Shown here: positions 33,101 to 43,440 of the stretch, piece after piece | How positions within the stretch are numbered: position 1 is the first letter of the stretch | Layout of the letters: each line of letters begins with the position of its first letter | Assembly (NCBI RefSeq): GCF_036711975.1 | Contig: NC_091967.1 | Location: forward strand, 16,740,001-16,804,000 | Direction of reading: 5' to 3' | Source of the DNA: Onthophagus taurus | Lineage: Eukaryota > Arthropoda > Insecta > Coleoptera > Scarabaeidae | Length of the DNA: 64,000 nt | The notes under the pieces: model-generated | Seen by the model: the letters and a program-made list of their open reading frames with translations, nothing else | Databases searched by the model: none | What the model was told of the DNA's origin: nothing | Made by a program: the position numbers and the translations under genes

Positions 33101-36100
33101 TTCCACTTTTCCATACGCTAAAACCGAAAAAAATTCATCGGCGGCGAATTCGAGATGAATTCATCATGATGCCTTCTTCCGCCTTGGATTTATTGGATAA
33201 AATGTTAGAGTTAGATCCTGAAAAGAGAATTACTGCAGAGGATGCTCTTAAATCCAATTGGTTGAAAAACATTAATCCTGAACAGTAAGTTTTGTAATAA
33301 ATAAAATCTCTAAATGTAAAGTACAACAGTTAATTGATGTACTTCGGTTGATATAATTAAGTACTTCTAATCTAAAATTTAATTGAATGTAACAAGTCAC
33401 ACCAAAAATTCCAGGAATTGAATTATGTGACAGTCAATCACAATTAATTATTTTAATTAACAATTAATTATGTTTATAAATTTATTTCTTTAGGTCTTGT
33501 TGTGATTGAGCAATGTTGTGCAATGTTCAGTTTGAAGTGCTTACAGTTATTACAGAGAGTAGGCATTTCGAGCATAAGTCATATGAAGAAAGAAGGACAT
33601 ATCTTTGTTAACAGTGGATTGAGTTTAGAAGGGGTCATTGTCACAGGTTGTTGTGTAGAACAGTTAGTTGTGTAGAAAAAAACTTGTTGTTCTTCTGGGA
33701 CTGTGCATACTTTGACAGATCAATATCTATTCATGGAGCAAAAGTTCCTTTGCTCAATGTAAACGGTCTAACATCACGAAAAGATTGCTAGAAGGCGAGT
33801 TAACAACAACCAAAGTTATTTGTTGGATTTGCTGCTCTCTGATAAGAATTCTGTCAAAACTGCGCAGTTATGCGTGTGGTCGCAGCATTTAGGTTTATTT
33901 GCGTGATACACGTGTCAAAATCAATTTCCGCATCAAAGGTAAAACTTAATCTGAGAAGGAGATATTATAAGTTCACTCTTTGCGATTCTGTTAAACTACA
34001 TTTTTAACCATTTTCAAAACTAGCCAGTAAGGTTCGTAGAAATTTACTTGTATGGGGTATTCACGAAAGATTAACGTTCTTGTAATGATTATTACTTAAA
34101 ACAACACAAGGGTGTATGGATAATATGCAAAAAAAAATCTATCATTGTCGTTTTCAGCATCTGATATATTATTACCTTCATCATAACCATTATTATCATC
34201 GCCTCCACCAGCTTCTTGTATCTCTTGCTTTTCGTCATCAAAATGAGCTTTAACTTCTGGTGTTTTAGGCCTTCTCAATCGTTCTGATACAATCGAAACA
34301 TTTCCAGTGCTTCAAACGTTTTGACAGTTTTTCTGGGAAGTTTATTTACTCCAGAAACAATTCCTAGTAAAATCATCAATTATGGTCGGTTCATGAATAT
34401 TAGTAAATTTGCTGTTTTCAAAATTGTAAACTCCTTAAATTTACTGACATCATCGACCACCCCAACCCACTAGAATAGACTGGATGAATCATGTTCACAC
34501 GTTTTATTAAATGTAGGTCAATGTCAATTATTTTAAGATTTCTCAACAGAATGATAATACCGACGCAGAACTTCAGATAGATGTCTCCTAAAATGCTGCC
34601 AACATTAAAAGCATGGAGATATTATATCTCAAAAGAAAATTAAATAATTTATCAAGTTACTACTCCATACTAAAAAATCACTGAGTTATGATGGTATTTC
34701 GAACTTTGTATTAAAATATCTCCTGAGTAAAACACTAGTTATGCTCACCATGATATTTAACGTTTGTCTTAGGTTGGGTCAATTTCCCAATTTCTGGAAG
34801 CATGCTGATATTTTTATATTTCCAATCGAGACTATTGGATAAGGTAATTCAAGCACAAAGAAGGAAACAACAGAAGAGCAATTAATTTAGAAATTCCAAT
34901 TTGCATTTCAAGAAAAACCTCGCATATTGAGGTTGGCCAATATGCCCAACCATAACCTTAACTCCCTGGTCTTCTGCTAAAGTTGGAACCTATAAATCTA
35001 GCAGAATATTTAATGAAAATATATTCATTTCTTGACGACAATCTTACTGTGAAAATAAATTCCTGCCTATCCAAATTAAAAATGGCATATCAGAGTACAA
35101 TAGGGCAGTATCCTAGAGCTGATTCTATTTAATGTATAAGTCGCAGGCAAATGGTTATTTCAGGTAGATAGCTGTTTCCTAATCAGATACTGTCTGCCTA
35201 GTCAAACAGTAGTTCGTTACAGTTTTATCATTAAATGTCTAGGCAAATACTATTGGACAAGACAAATAGTATCTGTCTAAGCTTGTTTTAGGCAAATACC
35301 ATTTTTTTGATATAACAATGCAATATAGAGTAGGTACCTGTTCACAATAAAATAAAGTAGTTCCTATTGTTATCAACCTACTTTTCTTAAATTAAAGTCA
35401 TTAATGAGTGTCAAACGAGTCAAATTATTTGCGTATCATTTTGACAATTGTAGCTGGAGTGGCATCTACTCTTGCACATCATCTTATTTTTGAAACAAGT
35501 ACACCTTTTTGTACTGCACTGAAATTTCAAAGGCTGATAATTCGTTGTCACCGACTGTGAAGTGCAGGCCTCTCTTAAAGAAATAAAGTATTCCTGGGGT
35601 TGGGTTGGTTTAAAGAGCTATTTGCCTGAAAATATCTTAGCCATATGTTATTTGCCAAGGAAAGTAAAATTTAGACTGAAATAAATGGAATAAAACAATT
35701 TGTCTAGGCAGATAGTATATGACTAGGAAAAAGCTATTTACCTGAAACAACCATTTGTTTATAATATCCTACTATATCAAATTTAGATAATCAATTTAAA
35801 CAACGTTTCTCTTCAATTTGAACTTCAAAAATCAGCTGAAGCTATAATTCCGACAATCCCTTAGAAGAATTAAATCCAATCCCTTAGTGAAATTCCTAAG
35901 AATTTACTTGGACACCAAATTAACGTGGAATATTCATATAAAGAATAAGTTCAATGACGCACATTAAAATCTATCCAAATTGTATCCACTCAATAAACAG
36001 AATGTCGATGTTAAAACAAAAATATACAATTATGTTTTATTAATGCTTGCTCAGACTAATTTGCTCGTATGGATAATATGGCTGGATGGACATGAAAGAG

Positions 36101-38813
36101 ATAAAGAAAACTATGTAATCAGAGCACTTTTGGTAACTCTCATTGTAATCCTAATGACCTGCTTTCGCTTTATTGATAGACGTATAAAGTCGGGGATATT
36201 TTTGAACCTAATATATTGCAATTTGATTAATGATAAACCAGTTAGCCATTAATAGCAAAAAGTGATTTAGATTAGTGGTACAATATTGTTACACCTAGCC
36301 TTGGATTCTGGATTTGCGGGAAGGCAGCCCTCAGCACTTTGACCTCAGCAGATCCCTTGTACTTATTTCCGTCTTTTGGTCAGCCATAGGGTCCTTCCAG
36401 CCGTATTACTTTGGAGGCAAAGACTAGAATTTGTCCTGGTTGTGCTGGTCTGGATATCTCCAAAAATGGATAACCTTAATGTTTGGAGGGCCGCGCAGTC
36501 GCATAGAATGTGTTCTGCTGATTCCTCCTGCTTCCTTCCTTATATGTTCAGTATGTGCTTTTGTAGATGCCAGTGTCCAATGATTAGACCTATTGCCTAC
36601 TTCACGACTTCGCGCCATTTATCTCGGTCTGCAGTTCTGCCTTTCCAATTTCGTACCTCCATACTTCGAAGATCCAGTTAATTCTTGTAGCGATTTCGAG
36701 GTCGACCTCTGGTATCGTCTCCCTGTCATGTTAGACGCGAACGTTCTTCTTGGTAGTCGGTGATTTTCCACTCTCATGACATGTACAATCCACCTGAGAC
36801 TTTAGCCCTTTATGAAGCGTACATACAATGTTTTCTCTCTCTAGGATACCTTCAATCTCTGCGTTCGTTCATATTCGCCATTCCTCTCGCTCACATATTG
36901 GTCCGAATATTCGTCTGATTATTTTTCTTTCAAAAACAAGAAGTTTCTTGGTATCCCTAGCTGTCAGGCTCCATGTTTCTGATCCATATGTGGTAACCGG
37001 TCTAATCAGAGTTTTGTATATCCTGATTTTAGTTGTTTTGGAGATGATTCTAGACGTGATCAACTTTTTGTTAGCGTGATGTTATAATAATTTGTTTAGA
37101 GATCCAGATAAAGCAGTCAATACATAGCAAAATATTTGTACAGTTCTTCAAAGCTTTCTGCGTTATTATTATAATATTTTTTAAAGATATTTTTTTATAA
37201 TTGTGACAAAAAAAAAACATGTTACTTTTAAAGTTAAAATTAATTTCTTTTTCAATTTGTTTAGAATTTCTGCACCAGAATTACCAACGTGGCAAGATTG
37301 TCATGAATTATGGAGTAAAAAACGAAAGCGTCAAATGCGCGAACAGGAAGCAATGCAAACTATACCACCTGGAAAACCACCGGTAACGACGACGACATCT
37401 TCGCGAGATTCAAAATTATTTATGAAAAATGAGGATGCGGCCGAGTTTGGAGGGTGAGTTGATTGCGAACTATTAAATTAAAGGTGATCCACTTCCGATA
37501 ATTTTTTTAAACACACGTTTATGTGATGAGATATGTGAAAGCGCGAAAACGAGACACACACACACGGGTACGTATTCAGTGCATGATAATAAAAGGATGT
37601 TAAAAACTTGTACGAACGAACACATCATTGAAAAACAGTTTTTGTTGCAACCCTCCATTTTGAAGATCAATTTACTTGTGATACAAATGCAAAAAAAAAC
37701 TTCAAAAAGCAGTTGTAAATATGTAAGGTTAAAAAAGTTGGTTAAGAAAAAAATTGAAGATGAATTTTTGATTGGTAATGTAATAATTTTTTTCTTGTTT
37801 GTTGAGTTTTGAATAAATATAATGAGACTGATTTCATTAATCACATTTTTAAAATGACGTATTGGATTCCTGAAAATGATAAAAATTAATTAAAAATAAA
37901 TAACAATCTTTTTACAAATTACTCTTATTATTAAATTAACTTAAAATAAGATTATACAATTTATTAAAAAAGCAAGGATTGAAAAAAAAAATGTTATTTT
38001 TATTTAGGCAATTGTTATTTATAGTTAATTCCTTTCTTTACTGAGTCGATTCGCGGAGCTTAACCTTAAATTTAGGGAATCATGTTAACTGAAATGAGAA
38101 TATGTGCCTGTATTATATTAAAAAGAATAGAAGAGAGATTTTTTTCGTATGTACATATTAATTATCCATTTGTTGTTGTAGGCATTAAAGTCACTATTGT
38201 TTATTTATAAGCTGTATATATGTTTTATTTTTATTTAATTTGTAAATAAAATGGGATTTGAATTCAACAATTTGTTTTATTTTTACCTTTTATTTCATTT
38301 TCTTATTTTTTTTATAAGCATGAAGAATTTTGCGTTCAATTAGTTTTTGCATGACAAATATGTTTATGCACTGTGATGATTTCATTAATCAAAAAAGGTA
38401 AGCCCTTATTTATTTAATAATATTTTCACGAACTTTTTAGAACAAGAGTTACAAGTTCTACACTAAATCGGTTTTTTTTAATTTTTATGATTCGTTGTAA
38501 ACATATTATTTTAAGGAAGGGATACTTTTATAAAAACGTAATAATCTTTTAATCAAAATAATTAATTATTGATGTTTATTATTATTATAGATCTTCAAAA
38601 GGTTTAAAAATGGATGCATATGATTCTGCTGTACTTTCGTACGCTTTAGCGACGGCTCAACACAAAAGAAACATATTAGAAATGCTTCCAAGTACTTCTT
38701 CATCTTTACAACAAACGGAAGAAATATCATTAACACCACCAACAAGAAAAGAGTACAAAGAAAATTTGGATGAAATATTAATAGAGCGTCAGCGGAATAC
38801 TGAACATTCTTAA
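27127..38813 (+). CDS. CDK12: cyclin-dependent kinase 12
   Basis: CDK12 with cyclin K phosphorylates Ser2 of the RNA polymerase II C-terminal repeat, driving elongation and processing in the nucleus. Twelve coding exons: 27127-27524, 27589-28470, 30736-30813, 30899-30988, 31039-31703, 31772-31990, 32047-32252, 32507-32703, 32759-32963, 33016-33284, 37265-37453 and 38591-38813. They total 3621 bases (1206 aa) with consistent phases. The first 500 residues are an RS-like, Lys/Arg/Ser-rich region ([12 protein letters not shown]), then Pro-rich linkers. The kinase domain starts near residue 769: GEGTYGQV loop (776-783), Lys798, the cyclin-binding helix [14 protein letters not shown] (899-903), DFG (919-921) and the T-loop Thr936 in YTNKV. 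The CDK12/13-specific tail [17 protein letters not shown] follows. Intron 10 is 4 kb and full of transposons. Exon 3 (78 bp) is small and least certain. AATAAA is at 38870. Confidence 0.96.
28559..29340 (+). repeat. tandem repeat of about 355 bp in CDK12 intron 2
   Basis: CATTTCTTGAAGGATCCTTG (or one mismatch) begins near 28571, 28921 and 29278. A second marker, AATTTCCCAAAGTGTTAATA, lies at about 28767 and 29126. The spacing is 350-358 bases, giving two full copies and the start of a third. Units also share CCGTTTTGAAAAAT. Non-coding. Confidence 0.8.
29341..30735. other. remainder of CDK12 intron 2
   Basis: Contains CCGGATATCCGG near 29523-29538 (palindromic) and a transposon-like terminus ACAGGGTGTCTCACGTAACT at 29923, but no complete element could be delimited. 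Confidence 0.4.
34500..36170 (+). mobile_element. broken Jockey-type LINE in CDK12 intron 10
   Basis: Plus-strand pieces in order: [20 protein letters not shown] near 34690-34750 and [15 protein letters not shown], typical of a Jockey reverse transcriptase. After a 0.6-kb insertion come [15 protein letters not shown] near 35895 and the thumb-like segment near 35985-36090. Many stops. Same direction as CDK12. Confidence 0.65.
35145..35760. mobile_element. MITE with about 70-bp inverted ends inside the LINE
   Basis: Left CAAATGGTTATTTCAGGTAG (35148) and right CTGAAACAACCATTTG (35742-35757) belong to inverted ends of about 70 bp with 80-90% match, both containing GTCTGCCTAG-like words. TATAA occurs on both sides (near 35136 and 35760). 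No coding capacity in 616 bp. It splits the Jockey reverse transcriptase. Confidence 0.7.
36300..37080 (-). mobile_element. LINE 3' fragment, antisense in CDK12 intron 10
   Basis: On the minus strand, 37063-36869 encodes [20 protein letters not shown] and [12 protein letters not shown], the end of a reverse transcriptase domain. It is followed by the tail ending near 36430 with [20 protein letters not shown]. Frames shift at least twice. The family is different from the Jockey copy beside it. Confidence 0.7.
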
Positions 38814-38869
38814 GTAGAACTTTTCAAATCTTGTACAATACCATGTATTATTATAAATCTTTTCTTGAA

Positions 38870-38875
38870 AATAAA
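38870..38875 (+). terminator. poly(A) signal of CDK12
   Basis: AATAAA 57 bases past the stop. Another AATAAA at about 37812, in intron 11, could end a shorter transcript. Confidence 0.6.
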
Positions 38876-38899
38876 CATTATTTATTGTAAAATTAATTT

Positions 38900-39700
38900 T
38901 TATTTTGTTAACTTTCTAGTACACGCAATTTGCACTTTATACTGTTTGAATTAATAATTTTAATGTACACAAATTCGAACAACTATCAGGCTTTATGTTT
39001 ATACCAAGAAAAGTATGAATAACTATGAAAAAGAGAACTGCTACAACTTGAGAGGAACACGATGGCCCGTTCGTGACGTCACGCATAGGTAAGCAACAAC
39101 TATTTCACAATTGGAATTAGCAAATGGCTAAGACAGCCATGTGAATGATAATGATAAAATGAAATCTTTATTACGTTGATTATTTTCTTTTTCGTCTATC
39201 ATCATAGATATAATTCAAGAATTGATTCGAGCTCCCAAAAACGTCCTATCGATGAATCCAAGGATTCTTCCATCGTAAAAATGCATGTTGATAAGGAGAT
39301 CGTTGATATTTCAGCTTTACCCATCAATATTTTAGCCAAAAATGGAATGTAGAGCCACAGGATCCCACTCAATAACAAGTTAACTTCCTTCGATGGAAAT
39401 CAAGATATTTAAGATGATCATAGGACTGAATAATTGAGGATAATGATGGTTGAGCAGAACAAATTGAGGATGTAACTGGCTTTAACATCAAAGGTAAAGT
39501 TTGGGGTTGGCAAGATTGGATAGTACAGTTGACTGAGTTATTGCAGATAGAAGTTATTGAATTTAATCCACGAATCTCCACTGACGAATTACTTTAACGA
39601 GACAAATGAAGACGTTGTTGGACTATAAATTTTATTAAGCTTTCATAAATGAAGGAATCTTAACAAACTTGACATCAAGATTAATAAAAGAAGAAGAATT
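38900..39700. other. spacer, possibly the 5' part of a copia copy
   Basis: Around 39375-39600 plus-strand words such as KLTSFDGN suggest a copia gag N-terminus, heavily mutated. No LTR pair was identified. Confidence 0.35.
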
Positions 39701-40720
39701 ATTAAAAGGCAAACCAAAAAATGCATCAACTTCGTTTACATCGGTAGAAAAAACTTGCTTCAATTGTAAAAAACCAGGACATATCGGAAAATTTTAATAT
39801 TAAAGAATATAAAAAGAAAGAAAGAAAGAAATAGTGTGCTTCAAGTACCACAAAAAAGGGCATATTGCAAGAAATTGTAGGGAAAATAATGGAAAAGAAC
39901 AACAGAAGGACAAATATGGAATTTGCAAGAAGAACAATCATGCTGAAAAGGATTGTTATTTTAGAAAGAAGGGAACGGAAACAAAACCAGCTTTTCTTAC
40001 AAAAGAAATAAAAATGGAAAGTAGAGTGAGCAAGTTGAATTAAGATTAGATCAAGAGGTTAATCAAATGAGTGACGAAATTGATGAACAAATGGAAGAAG
40101 AAAACAAAACAACTCGGGAGGAGCAAGATGAAGAACATAGAGAGAAGGAAGATGAAGAAAATCATTATAGAAGAGGTCAAAGAATAAAAAAATACATGTA
40201 AAGTTCAAGGACTATGTTTACTTGACATTTTATGAAGCAATAAAAGGTGAAGACAAGAAAAAAATGGTTAGAAGCAATAGAATTTGGACAAAAGATAATG
40301 AGTAATAAATGAGTATTCAACATTAAGGACGACGAACTTATAAAGCCAGATTAGTGGTAAGAGGTTTTGAACAAGAACACATAGAAGAGTTATTCAGTCC
40401 TATAGCAAGTATGAGCTGTATTAGAGCAATATTAACAACAGCAGCTGCAGAAACAAGTAAAATAGTAAAATTTGATATAAAAACAGCTTTTTTGTATGGC
40501 ATAATCTAGAAGGACAAGTCTGTAAATTGGAAAAGGCGCTGTATGTATTATGACAAGCACCCCAAAAGATGAAACAAGATATTTACAGATGCTTTAGAAA
40601 GTATCAGATTGAAACAGCTGAAAACGGAACAGTGTGTATTTAAAAATGAAGATACAATAATTATATTAGCCATATATGTAGATGATGGAGTTCTATTATG
40701 TGTCAGTTCTACTCTTAGTT
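39701..40720 (+). mobile_element. ruined Ty1/copia retrotransposon
   Basis: Pieces in order on the plus strand: a zinc knuckle CFNCKKPGHIGK (about 39758); two more knuckles that have lost one Cys each (HKKGHIARNC, KKNNHAEKDC, 39834-39950); an acidic linker; then reverse transcriptase segments KARLVVRGFEQEH (40341), IKTAFLYG (near 40480) and IYVDDGVLLC (near 40670). Integrase is missing and stops are many. No LTRs were recognised. Confidence 0.75.
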
Positions 40721-40769
40721 GTTCAGTTCAGAGTTAGATTATAGTATAGTACATTTTTCATTGAACTAA

Positions 40770-40965
40770 AGCTAGACCTAGAACTAGAATCATTGGGGTT
40801 TAGTCGTCTTAAGAGACGTACGGCTAAACCCGAATGTTTCTAGTTCTAGATCTAGTGTTAATTCTAGTTTATTTGTTATTCAGTGTTAGATGGTTGTATA
40901 GTTTTCGTTGAACTAAAATTAGAACTAACATTAGACCTAGAAACTTTCGGGTTTAGCTGTGCGCT
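40770..40965. repeat. hairpin repeat, CTAGTTCTAG family
   Basis: Two facing arms: CTAGACCTAGAACTAGAATC with GGGTTTAGTCGTCTTAAGAG, then CGGCTAAACCCGAATG with CTAGTTCTAGATCTAGTGTT, and a further arm ending TTTCGGGTTTAGCTG. Arm order is rearranged compared with 21059-21422. Confidence 0.8.
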
Positions 40966-41260
40966 TTTCAAGGCGGCTTAAATTAAAGAAGCCTAAAATC
41001 TTTATGTTTGGAAAAGGGACATTTAATAAGAAATTACAAAAAGAAATCAAATCAAAGTAAAATTCCACTTTTATAGCTCCATCTATGAAGGAGTTACCTC
41101 AACTATTATTTGACGTTTACTTATATTGACAAATAACCTAACCTTATCTGTCATAATTGTCAATAATTTTATTCCTGAATATTATCAAATTATAAATAAA
41201 TTCGTAATTTTAGCGCTAAATAGACCAAAAACAAATAATTAAATTAATCAACTAAGAAAA

Positions 41261-42229
41261 ATGGCACCAGACTACAATTATTTAATAACAAAAACTGTGT
41301 TACATCCCGGATCAAAACAAGCAACATTTAAAGACGGAACGAAATGTTTCTTTCATTTCAAAACATGCAAAAATGATCCTGAAAAGACAGTCCTCGATGA
41401 CTCTAGGAAAATGGGTAAAAGAAATCCATTAGAATTAATCATTGGAAAGAAATTTAAATTGGAAGTTTGGGAAGTAATCTTACAAAAAATGGCAATAAGA
41501 GAAGTGGCGGAATTTTTAGTCGACAAATCTCTAGTATTACAATATCCATTTATATCAAAAACATTAAGAGATATAGATCGTCCCCCAGAACAACGTAAAT
41601 CTCACTTTTGTTCAATGACTATCCAAACAGAAGGTGTCGGCTATGACGATTTAAACGAATTAATAAAAAAACCGCAAGATTTAATTTTTACAATCGATTT
41701 AGTTGATGTCCAACAACCAGACTCTTATAATAAAGAAATTTGGCAAATGTCAGAAGATGAAAGAATCAAACTTGTCCCTGAATTAAAAGAAAAGGGTAAT
41801 GATGCTTATAAGAAAAAGAATTTTGGAATTGCAGCCGAAATGTATTCGCAAGCTATAGGAATTTTAGAACAATTTATGTTAAAAGAAAAACCTTACGATA
41901 CAGAATGGAATGAGTTAAATTTACAAAAAAATATTATTTTACTAAATTTCGCGCAATGTAAATTAATACAAGAAGATTTTTATGCTGTCATTGAACATTG
42001 TACAACCGTATTAAAAACTGATCCAAACAATGTTAAAGCTTTATTTCGACGAGGAAAGGCACATATTGGCGCTTGGAACCCAAAAGATGCTCAGGATGAT
42101 TTAAATAAAGTTTTAGAATTGGACCAATCCTTATCAAATGCTGTGAAAAAAGAATTGCAATGTTTAGAGGATATGATTAAAGTTAAAAATATACAGGATA
42201 TGAATAAATTAAAGAATTTGTTTATATAA
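41261..42229 (+). CDS. AIP: AIP-like FKBP-domain/TPR cochaperone
   Basis: Aryl-hydrocarbon-receptor-interacting-protein family: a cytosolic Hsp90/Hsp70 cochaperone. A single exon, 322 aa, close to the 330 of the human protein. An FKBP-like domain fills about residues 1-165 (GTKCFFHFKT, DDSRKMGKRNPLELIIGKKF, LEVWEVILQKM); in this family it lacks isomerase activity. Three TPR repeats follow from about residue 175: KEKGNDAYKKKNFGIAAEMY, then NIILLNFAQCKLIQEDFYAV, then NNVKALFRRGKAHIGAWNPK, the usual carboxylate-clamp layout for EEVD tails. The ATG at 41261 has an insect-like context (AAAAATGG). AATAAA is at 42297. Lack of introns in a gene-rich family member could mean an old retrocopy, but the frame is fully intact, so it is probably active. 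Confidence 0.92.
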   Translation: MAPDYNYLITKTVLHPGSKQATFKDGTKCFFHFKTCKNDPEKTVLDDSRKMGKRNPLELIIGKKFKLEVWEVILQKMAIREVAEFLVDKSLVLQYPFISKTLRDIDRPPEQRKSHFCSMTIQTEGVGYDDLNELIKKPQDLIFTIDLVDVQQPDSYNKEIWQMSEDERIKLVPELKEKGNDAYKKKNFGIAAEMYSQAIGILEQFMLKEKPYDTEWNELNLQKNIILLNFAQCKLIQEDFYAVIEHCTTVLKTDPNNVKALFRRGKAHIGAWNPKDAQDDLNKVLELDQSLSNAVKKELQCLEDMIKVKNIQDMNKLKNLFI

Positions 42230-42296
42230 TTTTATCTTTATGTATTGTTACAATTTGTTATTTATATTTTTTTTATTGTATTGTACATTTTAGTCA

Positions 42297-42302
42297 AATA
42301 AA
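42297..42302 (+). terminator. poly(A) signal of the AIP-like gene
   Basis: AATAAA 68 bases after the stop codon. Confidence 0.6.
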
Positions 42303-42357
42303 ATATAATGAAATTAAGAGTTGTAAATTAAAACATAATAAACTAGAAAAAAACTTT

Positions 42358-42934
42358 GAATGGGGTCATACACACTTATTAAATTTAGAGAAAATTTTTA
42401 TGTCACACGACATATGCAAGTATATGCATGAACACAAAGTAAAAGAAATATTTTGATCAATTTTATATTTTGCGTAATTTGAAGTGAAAAATAGCAAATA
42501 TTCAAACGAAATAATTTCGCGGCTTTTCTGTGACGTAGAAACCGCACTGACTAAAACAAGTTAAATTGTCCGTTAGATAGCGCTTGCGGTGTGACAGTGT
42601 CAAAATAAAACCATGGATGTAATACAGTGTCTCTATTACATCCATGAACAAAACATAATAAACATAACCTACAAACACTCTATCTCTTTTCAATACAACC
42701 TAAATGACGTTCATCTCTTTCTCGCATTTGAGCGGGAGCAGGGGACGCAAAAGTGAGAAGCGTACGTCATCAACGCGGGAATTTTAAAAGCGCAAATGGG
42801 TATATAAATTTTCAATAATTTTTTTAACAATGACTTTGTTCGAAAATATTAAAAAAAAAAATAACGGTAACTATATTTTTATATAAACTTTCAGAAAATA
42901 TAATAAAAAAAAAATCGTGTATGACCCCATTGTC
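42358..42934. mobile_element. candidate foldback element with 15-bp ends
   Basis: AATGGGGTCATACAC at 42358 is mirrored by GTGTATGACCCCATT at about 42918-42932. The 570-bp interior has no gene, a GC-richer middle and a perfect inner hairpin (42612-42646). A target duplication was not resolved. Confidence 0.55.
42612..42646. repeat. perfect 13-bp hairpin
   Basis: CATGGATGTAATA, nine-base loop, TATTACATCCATG. It lies at the centre of the candidate foldback element. Confidence 0.6.
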
Positions 42935-43337
42935 AATGTCAACTTTAATTTTATTATTATATTCGTAATCTTCATAAAAAATCTTTTAAAATGAGTCCAA
43001 ACTCGACATATTTAACTTTAATATTAATGGAAATACAATCATTTCCCGTTTGAAACGTCAACGTCAATTTTGACATATTTGTCATTAAGGTCCGTTGAGT
43101 AAACATACTGTATAAGGTTATCTAACTCCCAACTCCATATGAACGCTGTTATTATGAACGTATCCCCCCGCAAAGGCCTTGCTGTGACGTCATTGGAAGA
43201 ATTGACATTTCTATGTTTTTATTTACACAGTGCATTTCACTTAAGAAACAATACACAAAAACATAAAAATATAAAATAAAATAAAAAAATAAATAAAATA
43301 TAAAGCGAAATTAACGGTTATAATTTTATTATTGTTG
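42935..43337. other. spacer with a second copy of the 4.3-kb repeat
   Basis: TTGTCAATGTCAACTTTAAT through GACATATTTGTCAT (to about 43085) repeats the sequence at 4297-4560, in the same orientation but with the middle deleted. The rest is A/T-rich with no gene. Confidence 0.6.
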
Positions 43338-43440
43338 GGTTATCCAACTTGAGTCGGTTACCATGGTGATTAAGATCCAAATATTGCAGATGCTTGTCAA
43401 AATTGAATTTAAATTGTTTTAAGGAATAAGTCTTATTTAA
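43338..43440. repeat. left part of a host repeat split by piggyBac
   Basis: GGTTATCCAACTTGAGTCGG, then TTACCATGGTGATTAAGATC, matches 45994 onward. It stops at TTAA where the piggyBac begins and resumes at 45745. Confidence 0.85.

Noticed and set aside
34096-34278. Acidic 60-codon minus-strand frame in CDK12 intron 10
   Set aside because: Could be a transposon protein tail, but no recognisable motif beyond low-complexity Asp/Asn; not enough to call.
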